Shown here: piece by piece, positions 1 through 9,500 of the stretch
Layout of the letters: every line of letters begins with the position of its first letter
Numbering within the stretch: the first letter of the stretch is position 1
Origin: a virus
Length of the DNA stretch: 22,391 nt
IMG/VR virus record: IMGVR_UViG_3300044633_001257
Span: 1 to 22,391 of that record
Direction: 5' to 3' (one strand)
The notes under the pieces: generated by a model
What the model was told of the DNA's origin: nothing
Seen by the model: only the letters and a program-made list of their open reading frames with translations
Database searches by the model: none
Program-made: the position numbers and the translations under genes

Positions 1-926
1 CTTCTTGTCTTATCAGAGGTATGCCAGCTGTTCATGACACTTTTAATAACGGAAGAGATGCGTCTGCTTGGTTAAGAGATGCCATTGCTGCTACAGTTGA
101 AGCAGGTGAAGTAGACATTGAGCCAGATGAAGAAGGTGAAGTTAAAAAGCCGGCAGCAGTTATTAATATACAAGCTCGCGTAAAAGAAGCTGCAATTGGT
201 ATGACAGAAGTTATTGAAGATGCTGTAGACCAATGGATTACTAATGCAGCTACGTTTGATCCTAAAGCTATTAAAGTAATAAACGCGCTTAAAGCTAAGG
301 AAGCAAAAGCAGCGCATGCACGTATTATTAAAGACATGTACTCGCGTAATTTGTTAGAATTAGAAGAGCTTGCTGCTGGCAAACCTGATGATGAAGAAAA
401 ACTTGATGCATACGAACAGTTACAAGAAGCATATAAACACAGAAGTAAAAGAGAAATTAAAAACTTAATTGCATTTTATAAAGAAGTTGAATCTGCATGT
501 ACTATGTTAATTGAAGAAAGCAAAGTTAACAAAGCGCCACGTACTAAGAAAGCAGTACCTAAAGATAAGCTAGTTGAAAAATTAAAATACTTAAAAATAT
601 TTGAACCATTAAAACTTGTTTCTATTAATCCTACAGAAATTATAGGTGCTAAAGAATTATGGACGTATAATACTAAAACTAGACGACTTGGTAAATTTGT
701 AGCAGATGAAATGACAGGACCACTAACAGTAAAAGGTGCTGCAATTTTAGGGTATGATGAGCATAAGAGTGTTCAAAAGACTATACGTAAACCAGAAGAA
801 AAACTTAAAGAGTTTAAGGCTGCTAATAAGATTATGCTACGAACGTTTATAGAAGACATTAGTTCGACCGATACTAAAATGTCCGGTCGAATTAATGAAG
901 ATACTATTTTATTAAAAGTTAACTAA
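1..926 (+). CDS. Conserved phage protein of unknown function, 5'-partial
   Basis: The reading frame is open from the window edge; codons before the first ATG (position 21) read S-C-L-I-R-G without a stop. The AGAGGT before that ATG touches it with no spacer, so ATG-21 is probably internal and the gene begins outside the window. The visible part is about 307 residues, hydrophilic and rich in Lys, Glu and Ala. Residues about 90-165 (numbered from ATG-21) look helical and possibly coiled-coil. The C-terminal half contains KLVSINPTEIIGAKELWTY and an RKPEEKLKEFKAANK segment and looks more globular. I have an impression of similar hypothetical proteins in T4-like marine phages but cannot assign a function. 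No membrane segment or enzyme motif is visible. The stop overlaps the stop of the convergent 1533-residue gene by 8 nt, and a long stem-loop lies in the last 25 codons. Confidence 0.85.
   Translation, partial: SCLIRGMPAVHDTFNNGRDASAWLRDAIAATVEAGEVDIEPDEEGEVKKPAAVINIQARVKEAAIGMTEVIEDAVDQWITNAATFDPKAIKVINALKAKEAKAAHARIIKDMYSRNLLELEELAAGKPDDEEKLDAYEQLQEAYKHRSKREIKNLIAFYKEVESACTMLIEESKVNKAPRTKKAVPKDKLVEKLKYLKIFEPLKLVSINPTEIIGAKELWTYNTKTRRLGKFVADEMTGPLTVKGAAILGYDEHKSVQKTIRKPEEKLKEFKAANKIMLRTFIEDISSTDTKMSGRINEDTILLKVN
857..897. other. Long intragenic stem-loop at convergent gene ends
   Basis: Positions 857-870 pair with 884-897 as 14 consecutive base pairs around a 13-nt loop. The core is TTCGACCG / CGGTCGAA, and the only non-Watson-Crick pair is G862-U892 in plus-strand RNA. 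In minus-strand RNA that pair becomes a C/A mismatch. The stem lies inside the coding sequence of the left gene and 22 nt beyond the stop of the minus-strand structural operon. No U-tract follows on either strand, so it is not a standard intrinsic terminator. A role in stopping or protecting the 3' ends of the converging mRNAs is inference. Confidence 0.6.
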
Positions 927-3900
927 TAACCTTATTAACTGAAGTTGCAGTTGATATAATTTGATATCCATTTCTATATACAACTGCTTGTATATAAATA
1001 TTCGCACCTGCAGTTGATGTTACCGCAGGGAATGTACCGCTTGACGACTGTTGTATCCATGCTGAATACGTTCCACCTAAACCTTTTTTCCATCTATAAC
1101 CGTATCCTGTAACTGCTTCACCTATAGATACGGCTACAATAAACGTAGCAACTGCCGAACTACTGATACCGGCCCATGGCGCACTAGGTGTAGCCGGTGC
1201 TACTGCTGTATGGCTTACTGATGTGTACGTACTGTAAAGCCCATTACTACTTAATACTACTGCCCACCAATACAACTTAGTACCTGCTGTTTGAGTACCT
1301 GCTGATGCATACGCTGGACTAGTTGCTGATGTAAAACTACCAAATGCCGGTTGTGTAGCAGTTGATGATGTTGCATAATACAATGTACTTTGAGGTGATG
1401 ATATAGTAGCAGTATATTGAGTATATAACGTGCTGTCAGTAAATGTAATAGACGGAGCAGTCGGATATGTTCCAACAGTTGGTCCAGAAACAGCAGGCGT
1501 TGGCCCCATTACTGTATAACGAACTACACTAGAAGTGAGTGACGCGCCAGCTGGTGAACTAGCTAACGACATTGTATACGTTGAACCTACAGTAAATGTC
1601 TGATATGCTGCAGTGCCACTAACCGAATCCGAAAGTGTTATTCGATAACCCGGGTTTAAGAACATTGCATATCCGTTTCCTGCACTAGTAGTCGGAGTTG
1701 GATTTCCTATGTTAAAATCAAACGTTGTTGTAGTTCTAGTGCCTGCCGCTGTTAACGCACCGCATGTTCCAGGTGATACAACATTTGATGCACTACTAGT
1801 TATACCAGCTGAGTTTGTTGCAGTCATTGAAGTAGTATAGCTGGCATACCCAATATCGCTTGGTATTGGTATTGGTTTTGAACTTGATTGCGGTTGCGCT
1901 GTAGTAGTCGAAACTACAGTTCCGCTACTATTGTAAACTTTAATGGTGTAGCTAGAAATAGTTGCTGCTGCTCCACCTATCGCTGTACCAGCTGATGTTG
2001 GTGCAGTAAAAAAAACTACACCAGTAGCATCGATACTGCTAATTGCCGGAGCAGTCGGTGCAGTAGCAGCAGTTAATGTAGTAAACGTTGGAGTAGCACC
2101 AGGTGATTTGGTACTACCACCATTCGTAATTGCAACACCTTTATAATAATATGAAGTATAGCTGTTTAATCCTGTTAACACAAATGTACTAGATGATTGC
2201 GGGCCAGTAACAGTCGGAGTACCTGAATATGTAACACCTGAATATTGTTCTATTGAGTATGATGTCGGTGTTCCACCGCCGCTAGCTGCAACAACAAGTG
2301 TTGCAGAAACATCTGTTACACCTGGTGATACGGTTAATGTTACACCAGTTGGCGGTGTAGTAAGCGATGTAAACGAGTTACCAGATGATACAGTTTCACC
2401 TGCAGCATTTGATGCAAATCCTTTAATGTAATACCCAGTGTTAGACGAAGTTTGAATGTCAAATACATTACCAGGTTGAGATCCTATTGGCAATCCGGTA
2501 CTGTAATTTAGTGTAGTTTGTGTTGTGTAACTAGAATTATATGCTTTTAGTGTGTACGATGTTGCAGTACCTCCAGTTGTTGCTACTGTTACCCTAGCAC
2601 TTGTTATTCCAATTAAGCTAAACGAAATAGATACTGACTGTACTGGTTGAACCTGTGTAGTTAATGTAAATGTTCCGCTACCAGTACCAACATAAATTGT
2701 GTTAGTTACGCTAGTTGCGTAACTATTGCTAGAATATATTCTTGCTTTAAGATACAACTTACCGTCAGCTGATGCAGTAGCCAAATACGGTGATGTACTT
2801 GTTGCACCTAATCTATATGTAGTACCGCCAGTTGTAGGTTCAGCAGAAAATGTTGTAGTAGATAAACTTCCATACACTGGAATATTACCTGCATTGTTTA
2901 CAAACCCAGATAATACTATTTCGGTTGAATTAAAATAATCATTTAACCCAACTCCGGTAACATCAGGGAAGGTAAACGGATTTGGAGTTGGTGTTGCTGC
3001 TATTGTAGTTACTGTATACGTTCCTACAGTTCCACCGTAAGTTACCGTTACTTCTTTAGCTGTTGTGTAATTTCCACTTGCAGTAGTTGTAACATATATG
3101 TATTTGTTAGAAGTTGATATAGAAGCACTACTTGATGTATTATTAAATGTAATGCCATCAGTTGAATAGTACAATGTACCACCACTACTAACACTTACAC
3201 TAGTTACAAATCCTGCATCCATTCCTGCTAACGTTACTGTATTAGATGTGTTACTACTACTAAGTGCTACAGCAGAAGGTGTTGTAAATGAGAATGCATT
3301 AGGTGTAGTATCTGGTGTTGTACCGTATCCAGTGGACGATGTATACGATAACGGTGTATCATAATTTGTTAAATCATTAGTTAATGGTAACACGTAAAAT
3401 GTTACGCCGCCACCTGCGTTACCCCCATTTGAAACATCTACTGATGTATTAGGTGTAGTTTGAACTGTTGGTGCTAAATTAGTGTAATATTGGAACGAAG
3501 ATGAATGCACTCCAGTCCAACTAAATGTAACAGTATAGAATCCTGATGCGCTGCCAGAGAAACTCGATACACTAGAGTATCCTAATTTTGTAGTTCCTGA
3601 AGCTGTAGTAGTAGTTGGCGGTGTATAGTTAGCATTTGCAGTACCTTGTACATATATAGTAACTGTAGTATTTGCAGTTGTTGATATGGTTGCAGTTGTA
3701 GCAGTGCCATTATCAGTCCACGGTCCAGTAGAACTAGCAGTTGAATAAAAATATTTACTTATGTAAGAACCTGTCCAACTAAATCCTACACTTACAGGAG
3801 ATCTTGATGCAACTGTAGGAACTGATATTGACGAATTACCTATGTACGCACTACCGGTTATAGTAGCTGACGATTCTGCATATACTCCACCATTTGCATA

Positions 3901-5520
3901 AATGGTAATTGCTGCATTTCCGCCTACAGTTGTAACTAATATAGATTGCCCCGATGTAGTAGTCGTGTTAGTTTTTGTAGTAACTCCATTTCCGGTATAT
4001 TGATAGATAGCACCAGCTACCGGATTCCAACTAACAGTAAACGTTGTAGAGGTAGTTGGCTGAGAAGATAATACCGGAGTTGCCCAATACCCGTATGAAC
4101 TTCCTTGTAACGACTTTTCAGGCATATCCATCCAATTATTTGTACCAGTTGCTGATAAGAAGAACGTTACGTTACCGCCAATACCACTCGAATTAACTAT
4201 TTTATAAGTAGTTCCTGCAGGAAGAGTACCACCCGCTGTATCTAAATTCGTGTGATACGAATACGATGCTACATTAGCTTCATTTGACCAACTAAATTTA
4301 ACAGTTGTAGTAGTGTCTTCTACTTTAGAAAGCGCCGATGTTGATGCTATACCTGCATAACTTGTTCCCGATCCTGATGAATAACTAGTAGCTGGCATGT
4401 ATGAAGAATTACCAGTTGGTTTAAGATATAATGTTACTGCTGTATTTGCAGCCCCTGTTGAAATAATTAATGGTCGACTTGCATCAGTGACTGTACCAAT
4501 TGGGCTTGCTGCTGATCCACTTAACGAGGTATAATAAGAATACGAATTAGTGTTTTGTCCAGTCCATGTAAATGATACTTGTGTTACCGAATAATGCAAA
4601 CCGGTTATATTACTAACTGACCCGTAACCTAAATATGCAGTTCCGTATACAGATGCCCATGTTGTTGACGGTGCATACGGTAAACCGACTGACTTAACGT
4701 ATATTGTTGCATTTCCTGCATTAGCAACCGTAATCGTTATAGACGTAGTAGTGGCAGTTGCTGTAACGTTACTCGTAGCAGATGTAACTCCAGCTGAGAC
4801 AGTGTAGTAATCGTACGACAGCGGAACCGCCGGAGTTGTTGGGTTTGTCCATGTAAATTGTACTGATGTAGTAGATACTGCTTGCGGTGTAATTGCAGCA
4901 GGTGCTTGTAAATAGCCATATGCTGCTTTAGTTGCTGTCATTGTAGTTGAACTAATATAGTTTGTTCCAACAGCAGTTAAGTAAAATGCTGCAGTATCAC
5001 CGATGTTAGGAACAGTAATTACTTTACTAGTATTAGTATATCCAGTAGTTGTAGATGATGTTACTCCGTTGATTATTGTATAATAACTGTACGACCAATT
5101 AGCATCAAACGGTGCAGGTGTTCCAGCAGTCCAGTTAAACGTAACTGCAGTAGTGGTAGTTGAAGATCCTGCCAACGATACTGGATTTGGCAAAGTACCT
5201 TTTGTTGAAAGACCTTGAATAAATCCGTATTCTGATTTTTCATAAATAACGTCACCTAACGCCCTTATGTAAAATGTTAAATTTACATTACCGCCGGAAA
5301 CTGTAATATTCTTAGTAGTTGCATCACCTGTTAGTGTTCCGAGAGGTACTGTTGCTGAACCCCCACCGACAGCAGATGTATAGTATTCATAGGATGTTGC
5401 ATGTAACACTGATGGCCAAGAAAATGTTATTGTAGTCGGTACTAATGATGTAAATGTTACTTCTGGTGTTCTTAGCTTATTACCAGACATCCCTATTATT
5501 ACTGTCATGAAACCTGTCAT
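919..5520 (-). CDS. 1533-residue repeat-rich (fibronectin-III/Ig-like) virion or adhesion protein
   Basis: A very Ser/Thr/Gly-rich, nearly cysteine-free protein of tandem beta-sandwich-like units. Residues about 19-740 hold eight units of roughly 83-97 residues, each with a hydrophobic-F-x-W strand (Trp near 34, 127, 222, 317, 409, 496, 581 and 667), a Y-x-Y-(Y)-T strand and an aromatic-Gly linker such as YGY or LGYSSV. Residues about 741-955 carry two units of the PNxFxFxxxxGV type that end in YTVTT or TFTLTT. The rest resembles looser FN3 domains (for example SYTIKVYNSSG, PTSYSIEQYSG). No signal peptide, enzyme motif or transmembrane segment is seen. The first ATG starts one base after the stop of the 323-residue gene and has only a weak GGGG ribosome site, so translational coupling is likely; ATGs at codons 5 and 11 are alternatives. 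Such proteins in phages are usually tail-fibre, decoration or cell-surface-adhesion proteins. That role here is inferred from family resemblance and operon position. Confidence 0.85.
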   Translation of the reverse strand: MTGFMTVIIGMSGNKLRTPEVTFTSLVPTTITFSWPSVLHATSYEYYTSAVGGGSATVPLGTLTGDATTKNITVSGGNVNLTFYIRALGDVIYEKSEYGFIQGLSTKGTLPNPVSLAGSSTTTTAVTFNWTAGTPAPFDANWSYSYYTIINGVTSSTTTGYTNTSKVITVPNIGDTAAFYLTAVGTNYISSTTMTATKAAYGYLQAPAAITPQAVSTTSVQFTWTNPTTPAVPLSYDYYTVSAGVTSATSNVTATATTTSITITVANAGNATIYVKSVGLPYAPSTTWASVYGTAYLGYGSVSNITGLHYSVTQVSFTWTGQNTNSYSYYTSLSGSAASPIGTVTDASRPLIISTGAANTAVTLYLKPTGNSSYMPATSYSSGSGTSYAGIASTSALSKVEDTTTTVKFSWSNEANVASYSYHTNLDTAGGTLPAGTTYKIVNSSGIGGNVTFFLSATGTNNWMDMPEKSLQGSSYGYWATPVLSSQPTTSTTFTVSWNPVAGAIYQYTGNGVTTKTNTTTTSGQSILVTTVGGNAAITIYANGGVYAESSATITGSAYIGNSSISVPTVASRSPVSVGFSWTGSYISKYFYSTASSTGPWTDNGTATTATISTTANTTVTIYVQGTANANYTPPTTTTASGTTKLGYSSVSSFSGSASGFYTVTFSWTGVHSSSFQYYTNLAPTVQTTPNTSVDVSNGGNAGGGVTFYVLPLTNDLTNYDTPLSYTSSTGYGTTPDTTPNAFSFTTPSAVALSSSNTSNTVTLAGMDAGFVTSVSVSSGGTLYYSTDGITFNNTSSSASISTSNKYIYVTTTASGNYTTAKEVTVTYGGTVGTYTVTTIAATPTPNPFTFPDVTGVGLNDYFNSTEIVLSGFVNNAGNIPVYGSLSTTTFSAEPTTGGTTYRLGATSTSPYLATASADGKLYLKARIYSSNSYATSVTNTIYVGTGSGTFTLTTQVQPVQSVSISFSLIGITSARVTVATTGGTATSYTLKAYNSSYTTQTTLNYSTGLPIGSQPGNVFDIQTSSNTGYYIKGFASNAAGETVSSGNSFTSLTTPPTGVTLTVSPGVTDVSATLVVAASGGGTPTSYSIEQYSGVTYSGTPTVTGPQSSSTFVLTGLNSYTSYYYKGVAITNGGSTKSPGATPTFTTLTAATAPTAPAISSIDATGVVFFTAPTSAGTAIGGAAATISSYTIKVYNSSGTVVSTTTAQPQSSSKPIPIPSDIGYASYTTSMTATNSAGITSSASNVVSPGTCGALTAAGTRTTTTFDFNIGNPTPTTSAGNGYAMFLNPGYRITLSDSVSGTAAYQTFTVGSTYTMSLASSPAGASLTSSVVRYTVMGPTPAVSGPTVGTYPTAPSITFTDSTLYTQYTATISSPQSTLYYATSSTATQPAFGSFTSATSPAYASAGTQTAGTKLYWWAVVLSSNGLYSTYTSVSHTAVAPATPSAPWAGISSSAVATFIVAVSIGEAVTGYGYRWKKGLGGTYSAWIQQSSSGTFPAVTSTAGANIYIQAVVYRNGYQIISTATSVNKVIS
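3300..5466 (-). repeat. Eight tandem FN3/Ig-like protein repeats
   Basis: Eight in-frame protein-level repeats of about 83-97 residues fill the N-terminal half of the 1533-residue protein. The strongest common signal is (V/I)-x-F-(S/T)-W-(T/S)-(G/N) followed 8-20 residues later by Y-x-Y-(Y/H)-T. Each unit ends in an aromatic-rich linker. DNA identity between units is low, so these are old or diversified repeats rather than a recent tandem duplication. Boundaries were set by eye from the Trp positions and are approximate. Confidence 0.7.
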
Positions 5521-5521
5521 A

Positions 5522-6493
5522 TTAACTTAACCCCGTGCCTGAGATTATCCATTCTGTTGCTGTTATTTTTAACATAGTTGCAACACCAAATCCTGCTAAT
5601 GTGCGAGGACCTGAAGCTCCAGTAATTGCTTGTAACAAACTTTCAATTGCAGGTGCTGGCGAACCGGTCGGAGCCGGATCACATCTTATAGTTAAATTAG
5701 CCCCTCTATTAACAAACATAAGAGTTGCGCCAATTGCAAACACACCAGCTGGAATAGTGTAAATATCACCAGCAGTAAGATTTGAATGATAAAAGTGTTT
5801 GCCAACATCGTCAACCGTAAAGTTATTGTAACTACCATTTTCAACACGTTGAGGAACATCTGACCACCCAATTGTTCCAATTGTCCTGCTACCTAAATTT
5901 AAAGTGATTGCATTATTGCTAACTGTTTGTAATGTAACTGATGCATTTAATGTTAATACCTTTCCATCATTGCCAGCAAGTGTAAGGTTTTCATCTACAG
6001 TTAATATTTTATTATCAACGTTACCTGATGATGTTAATTTAATTGATTTTTCTACAATTAGGGTTTTACCGTCGTTAATAGTTAGTGTTGAACTACTTGC
6101 AGGTGCAGTAACAGTTACCCGATTAACAGTATTTGAGTAGCTTGGATACCATTTATTTCCAACTGCTTCATATGTTAACCGCAGAGGTTTGTTAACCTCT
6201 GCGCTAATAGTAACCGCTACATTTCCACTAGTTGTTATTGTAAATGCACCTGTTGGAATGATAGTAATTTCACCTCCATTTACTATGATTGGAGGTACAG
6301 TAATGGTTGATATTTCTGCAGTTCCAGAAACATACAAAATTTGTGTCAATGGTGCAATTGCAGTAGCAGATGCAATCGTTGGTATTGAATTACCAACGTC
6401 TGCTAACCCCACATGATCTAAAAATGCTAACCGACCAAGATCATTGTTAGTCGGTACTTGATACGGTTTTGTTCCAATAAAACTATTACTCAT
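5522..6493 (-). CDS. Phage tail-type structural protein with conserved C-terminal beta domain
   Basis: This 323-residue protein has three recognisable parts. Residues 5-26 (FIGTKPYQVPTNNDLGRLAF) match a widespread opening of phage tail or fibre proteins, xGxxxxQVPTNxxLGxLAF. Residues about 134-190 are short beta repeats (LTINDGKTLIVEKS, KILTVDENLTLAGNDGKVLTL), suggesting a beta-helix or shaft. Residues about 220-323 follow the common phage pattern of an F-T-V-x-D-V-G-K-H segment, a T-I-P-A-G-V-F-x-I-G segment, a GxRTLAxxGxAT segment and the terminal WIISGTGLS. The start is well supported: AAAGGA lies 8 nt upstream. The start codon shares one base with the stop of a 16-codon mini-ORF, and the stop is one base from the next start, so all are probably one coupled late operon. 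The exact place in the virion is not known; distal tail or fibre tip is the best guess. The gene contains several unusually stable stem-loops. Confidence 0.85.
   Translation of the reverse strand: MSNSFIGTKPYQVPTNNDLGRLAFLDHVGLADVGNSIPTIASATAIAPLTQILYVSGTAEISTITVPPIIVNGGEITIIPTGAFTITTSGNVAVTISAEVNKPLRLTYEAVGNKWYPSYSNTVNRVTVTAPASSSTLTINDGKTLIVEKSIKLTSSGNVDNKILTVDENLTLAGNDGKVLTLNASVTLQTVSNNAITLNLGSRTIGTIGWSDVPQRVENGSYNNFTVDDVGKHFYHSNLTAGDIYTIPAGVFAIGATLMFVNRGANLTIRCDPAPTGSPAPAIESLLQAITGASGPRTLAGFGVATMLKITATEWIISGTGLS
6180..6203. other. Perfect 10-bp stem, 4-nt loop hairpin inside the 323-residue gene
   Basis: Positions 6180-6189 (CGCAGAGGTT) are the exact reverse complement of 6194-6203 (AACCTCTGCG), with a 4-nt loop. 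The stem is GC-rich in an AT-rich gene and falls at codons about 97-106 (AEVNKPLRL). It forms equally well in RNA of either strand. No U-tract follows, so it is not an obvious terminator; an RNA-processing or translational-pausing role is possible but unproven. Confidence 0.6.
6272..6296. other. 7-bp stem hairpin inside the 323-residue gene
   Basis: ACCTCCA (6272-6278) pairs with TGGAGGT (6290-6296) around an 11-nt loop. Alone it could be chance; it is listed because it lies between two stronger hairpins in the same gene. Confidence 0.35.
6377..6398. other. 8-bp stem, 6-nt loop hairpin near the start of the 323-residue gene
   Basis: CGTTGGTA (6377-6384) pairs with TACCAACG (6391-6398) around a 6-nt loop. 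Beyond a small 2x2 internal loop the flanking GCA (6372-6374) and TGC (6401-6403) can also pair. The hairpin covers codons about 32-39, close to the 5' end of the gene. Confidence 0.5.
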
Positions 6494-6543
6494 TATTGCA
6501 ATCCTTTAGAAAATGGTGGTATACTGTTTGTAAAATGTTTCAT
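6493..6543 (-). CDS. 16-codon mini-ORF coupled between two virion genes
   Basis: The peptide reads MKHFTNSIPPFSKGLQ. An AAGGA ribosome site overlaps the stop of the giant upstream gene and lies 7 nt before the ATG. The stop TAA shares its last base with the ATG of the 323-residue gene (TAATG), the classic arrangement for termination-reinitiation. Its own last codons include the AAAGGA that serves as ribosome site for the next gene. It could be a real small virion or leader peptide, or only a device that brings ribosomes to the next start. No homolog is recognised. The support is the good ribosome site and exact stop/start overlap, not sequence similarity. Confidence 0.5.
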   Translation of the reverse strand: MKHFTNSIPPFSKGLQ

Positions 6544-6553
6544 GTTTAATTCC

Positions 6554-9500
6554 TTATTGAGTTGTAATTGCTTTATGTTCTAGATCAGTTAACCGTTTTG
6601 CATAATACACTATTCTTGCAATTGTTTGAGAACCCGAACCGTTACTAATAATCAATCTAATTATATCACTTGCAATAATTGCAGTTGATGGACTATCAAC
6701 TTCAGCATCTGTTCCGTTATAACTATGCGAACATGAATTAGCTTTGTATGCTAATGCATGGGTAACTACACTATTTGCCAACGATGTAGTATACCCAGTA
6801 AACGCAAATTGGGTAGTACTTGCAGATGTGCCATATGAGTCATATACTAACGCGCTCAATGGACCTGCACCGGTAGACGAACATCTCACAGATAGTACTG
6901 ATGTTAAATTTGAATTTGTTAATACAGCACCGCCATAGTCTTTAGGCGTGATTGAAATATCAATTCCGGTAGCAGAATGCGACACAATTAATGTTCCTTC
7001 GTCTTTTCTATACCAACTTGAAAAATTAGTTCCAGTAACCTCCGCATTATCTGCAGATCTAATAACTTCAGTACTTAATGTTGGTATATAGCTAGTTGCA
7101 AACGCTCCTTCTTCTAACTGCGCACCCCACAATACAACTGCATCAGTAGCAGTTGATAACTTAATAATAATGCCTGTATGTACTGTTGATTTTGAGAACG
7201 AAATACGTGTTAGTCGTGTAGTATCGGTAAATGTAACTACATTCCAATTAGTGCCATTATCAAATGTAATACTAACAGTACCAAGTAACGTAGCTACTGG
7301 TCGAATCCATACTGAGAATGTTCTGTATGTGTTAGATACTGATCCGCCTGCAATACTTAATGTTGCATCTGTTGCATTAGCAGTAAATCTAATAGCATTG
7401 TTTACACCATCCGGCGATAACACTGATGATGTAGCTCGTGTTATACCAGTGTCAACCCAATTATAATTAGGTAAAATCGCGCCTGACGTTGCAAATGTCT
7501 CAGACCATGCTAACAAATTTTTACGTTGTTCTTCAACTAATAAACCTCTTGGTTCATTAGTAAGTGGATCATGATCAAATCTTGGTTGATTTTCTTTTGC
7601 AGTTTTTAATACACCGGCAACATTAAAATATGTTGCAGTACTAAGTCTACTAAATGTAATACGAGGATCTAATGTTTTAGCATTTGCAAAATCAAACATG
7701 ATCACTGGTCGTATTATAGGACGATCTGTACTGGCAGTTAACCCACCGCCTGACGATGTAATAGATCCTTGAATAACAAGCGAACTACCTACAGGAACTG
7801 TCCATTTACCATTTAAAGTACTGCCTGTTGTACCAACTATTGATGTTACTGCAAGTGCTTTAATATTACCATTTGTTCCAGAATTATCAATAGTTCCATT
7901 AATTGTAGTTACTGCATTTGCAGCAGTTGTTCCTTCTGCAGTTAAAAATTCAAATACACCAGGTGTAGTAAACAATAATTTCTTTGTTAACGCTGTCCCA
8001 GTTGGCGAAACATCAAGTGCAGTAACCGAATCAATTTGTAGTTGAGCAACATTAATTTCGCCTTGTGTTCCAGTTTTAACCATACTATTTATACCACCAC
8101 TAGTAGTGATAGGAACTATTTCGTATGTTGATGCAACATTACCAGTAGTAAGTGTTTTTACAGTCATTACACCTAATGATGTAAATGATGCATTTTTAAC
8201 ACCGTCTCCTGCGGTTACAACCTCCCCTGGAGTATTTAATGTTACTGCAGCAGGTGAGTTTGTTAAATTACCTAAAATAGAACTAGCAGCAATCCATTGT
8301 AGTTTGTTAACATTAATGCCAGTAGTAACATTTGTCGAAGTTAATAGTTCAATCCAACCGTTAGTTGAATAAAATTGGTTGCTATGGAAACTTGCTACCC
8401 CTAAATCTGCTTGCGAAATACTAGTTGCATTAGCTCTAGTTGAAGATTTAGTTAACAATAATTTACTTTGCGCTATGTCTGCAGCTGCATTAACCATACT
8501 ATCAACGATTGCATTGGCTACGATTGCAGAACTTAATACCCCAGTTCCGACAGTGTATGTAATAGCAATGTTACCAGTTAACGTTTTATTAACCCACTTA
8601 GCACCTACTCCACCTGTATATGTAATTAACTGAGATACTGCAGGCGATGTAATTAACACATCATTCATTTCAGATAATTCATTATGTCCTGCAACTAAAT
8701 CATCTACATATTGTTTTGTTGTAGCATCATTTGCACTAGTAGGAACTGATAACCCAGTTATACGGTGTGATCCCATAGGAAGATCACCTGTCATTGCTGC
8801 TGCACCGTTTAATGGAATAAACCCTGGCCCAATGATTGATGCAAACGGCATTGGTGAACCGCCATGATCTAATCCTAACCGTCTATCAACATATCCACGA
8901 ACTGAACTTTCTACTGGCACTTTGTTAGATGAATTATCTGTCATTGTTGCATCAGTTGAGAATTCGTTAACTACTGCACCACCTCCACTAAACCCAAACG
9001 CTTCAATATTTGATAACGCAGTTTTTGAACTAAGTGTTACAATACCTGTACCTTGGTCTACGGAGAAGAATTTACCTACTCTAAATATACCATCTTGGTT
9101 AGTTGACACATAGAAACAACGTCCTACACTCTCGTCTAATGTTTCATTCGAAACTTGACGACTTAAAGCAGGTTCACCATAAATTGAATATGGAATGTTT
9201 GTTGTACTGTATCCGCCTGTACCAATATCGCAGAAGTCATGCCCAGTTGCACGGCATGTACTAATACGTGTAGTAACTTGAGCACCAGTATTTGATGCAT
9301 AACCAATATTAAATGTGTAACTATCTTTAGTTCCGAACGGTTTACTAATACCATATGCTGAACTTGATGCACTAGTAGTAGTTGAGGTAACAGTAACTGC
9401 TAATGGCGAAGTATTAATGATGTTTGTAATTGAACCTGCAGTTGGGATAGTTCCGCCAGTAACTGTATATGTAATACTAGATGAACTAACAATTGATGCT

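Noticed and set aside
32-382. 116-codon minus-strand frame opposite the left-edge gene
   Set aside because: Antisense shadow of a well-formed Lys/Glu-rich protein, with no ribosome site or recognisable motif.
993-1000. TATAAATA on the plus strand, exact match to the T4 late box
   Set aside because: It lies inside the minus-strand 1533-residue gene, where it follows from the codons for a YIY-type stretch, and there is no plus-strand gene behind it.
4211-4222. 12-bp palindrome TTCCTGCAGGAA inside the 1533-residue gene
   Set aside because: Palindromes of this length are expected a few times in 22 kb and nothing else marks the site.
7170-7466. 98-codon plus-strand frame
   Set aside because: Shadow of the lectin-like C-terminal region of the giant gene; the sense frame explains this stretch fully.
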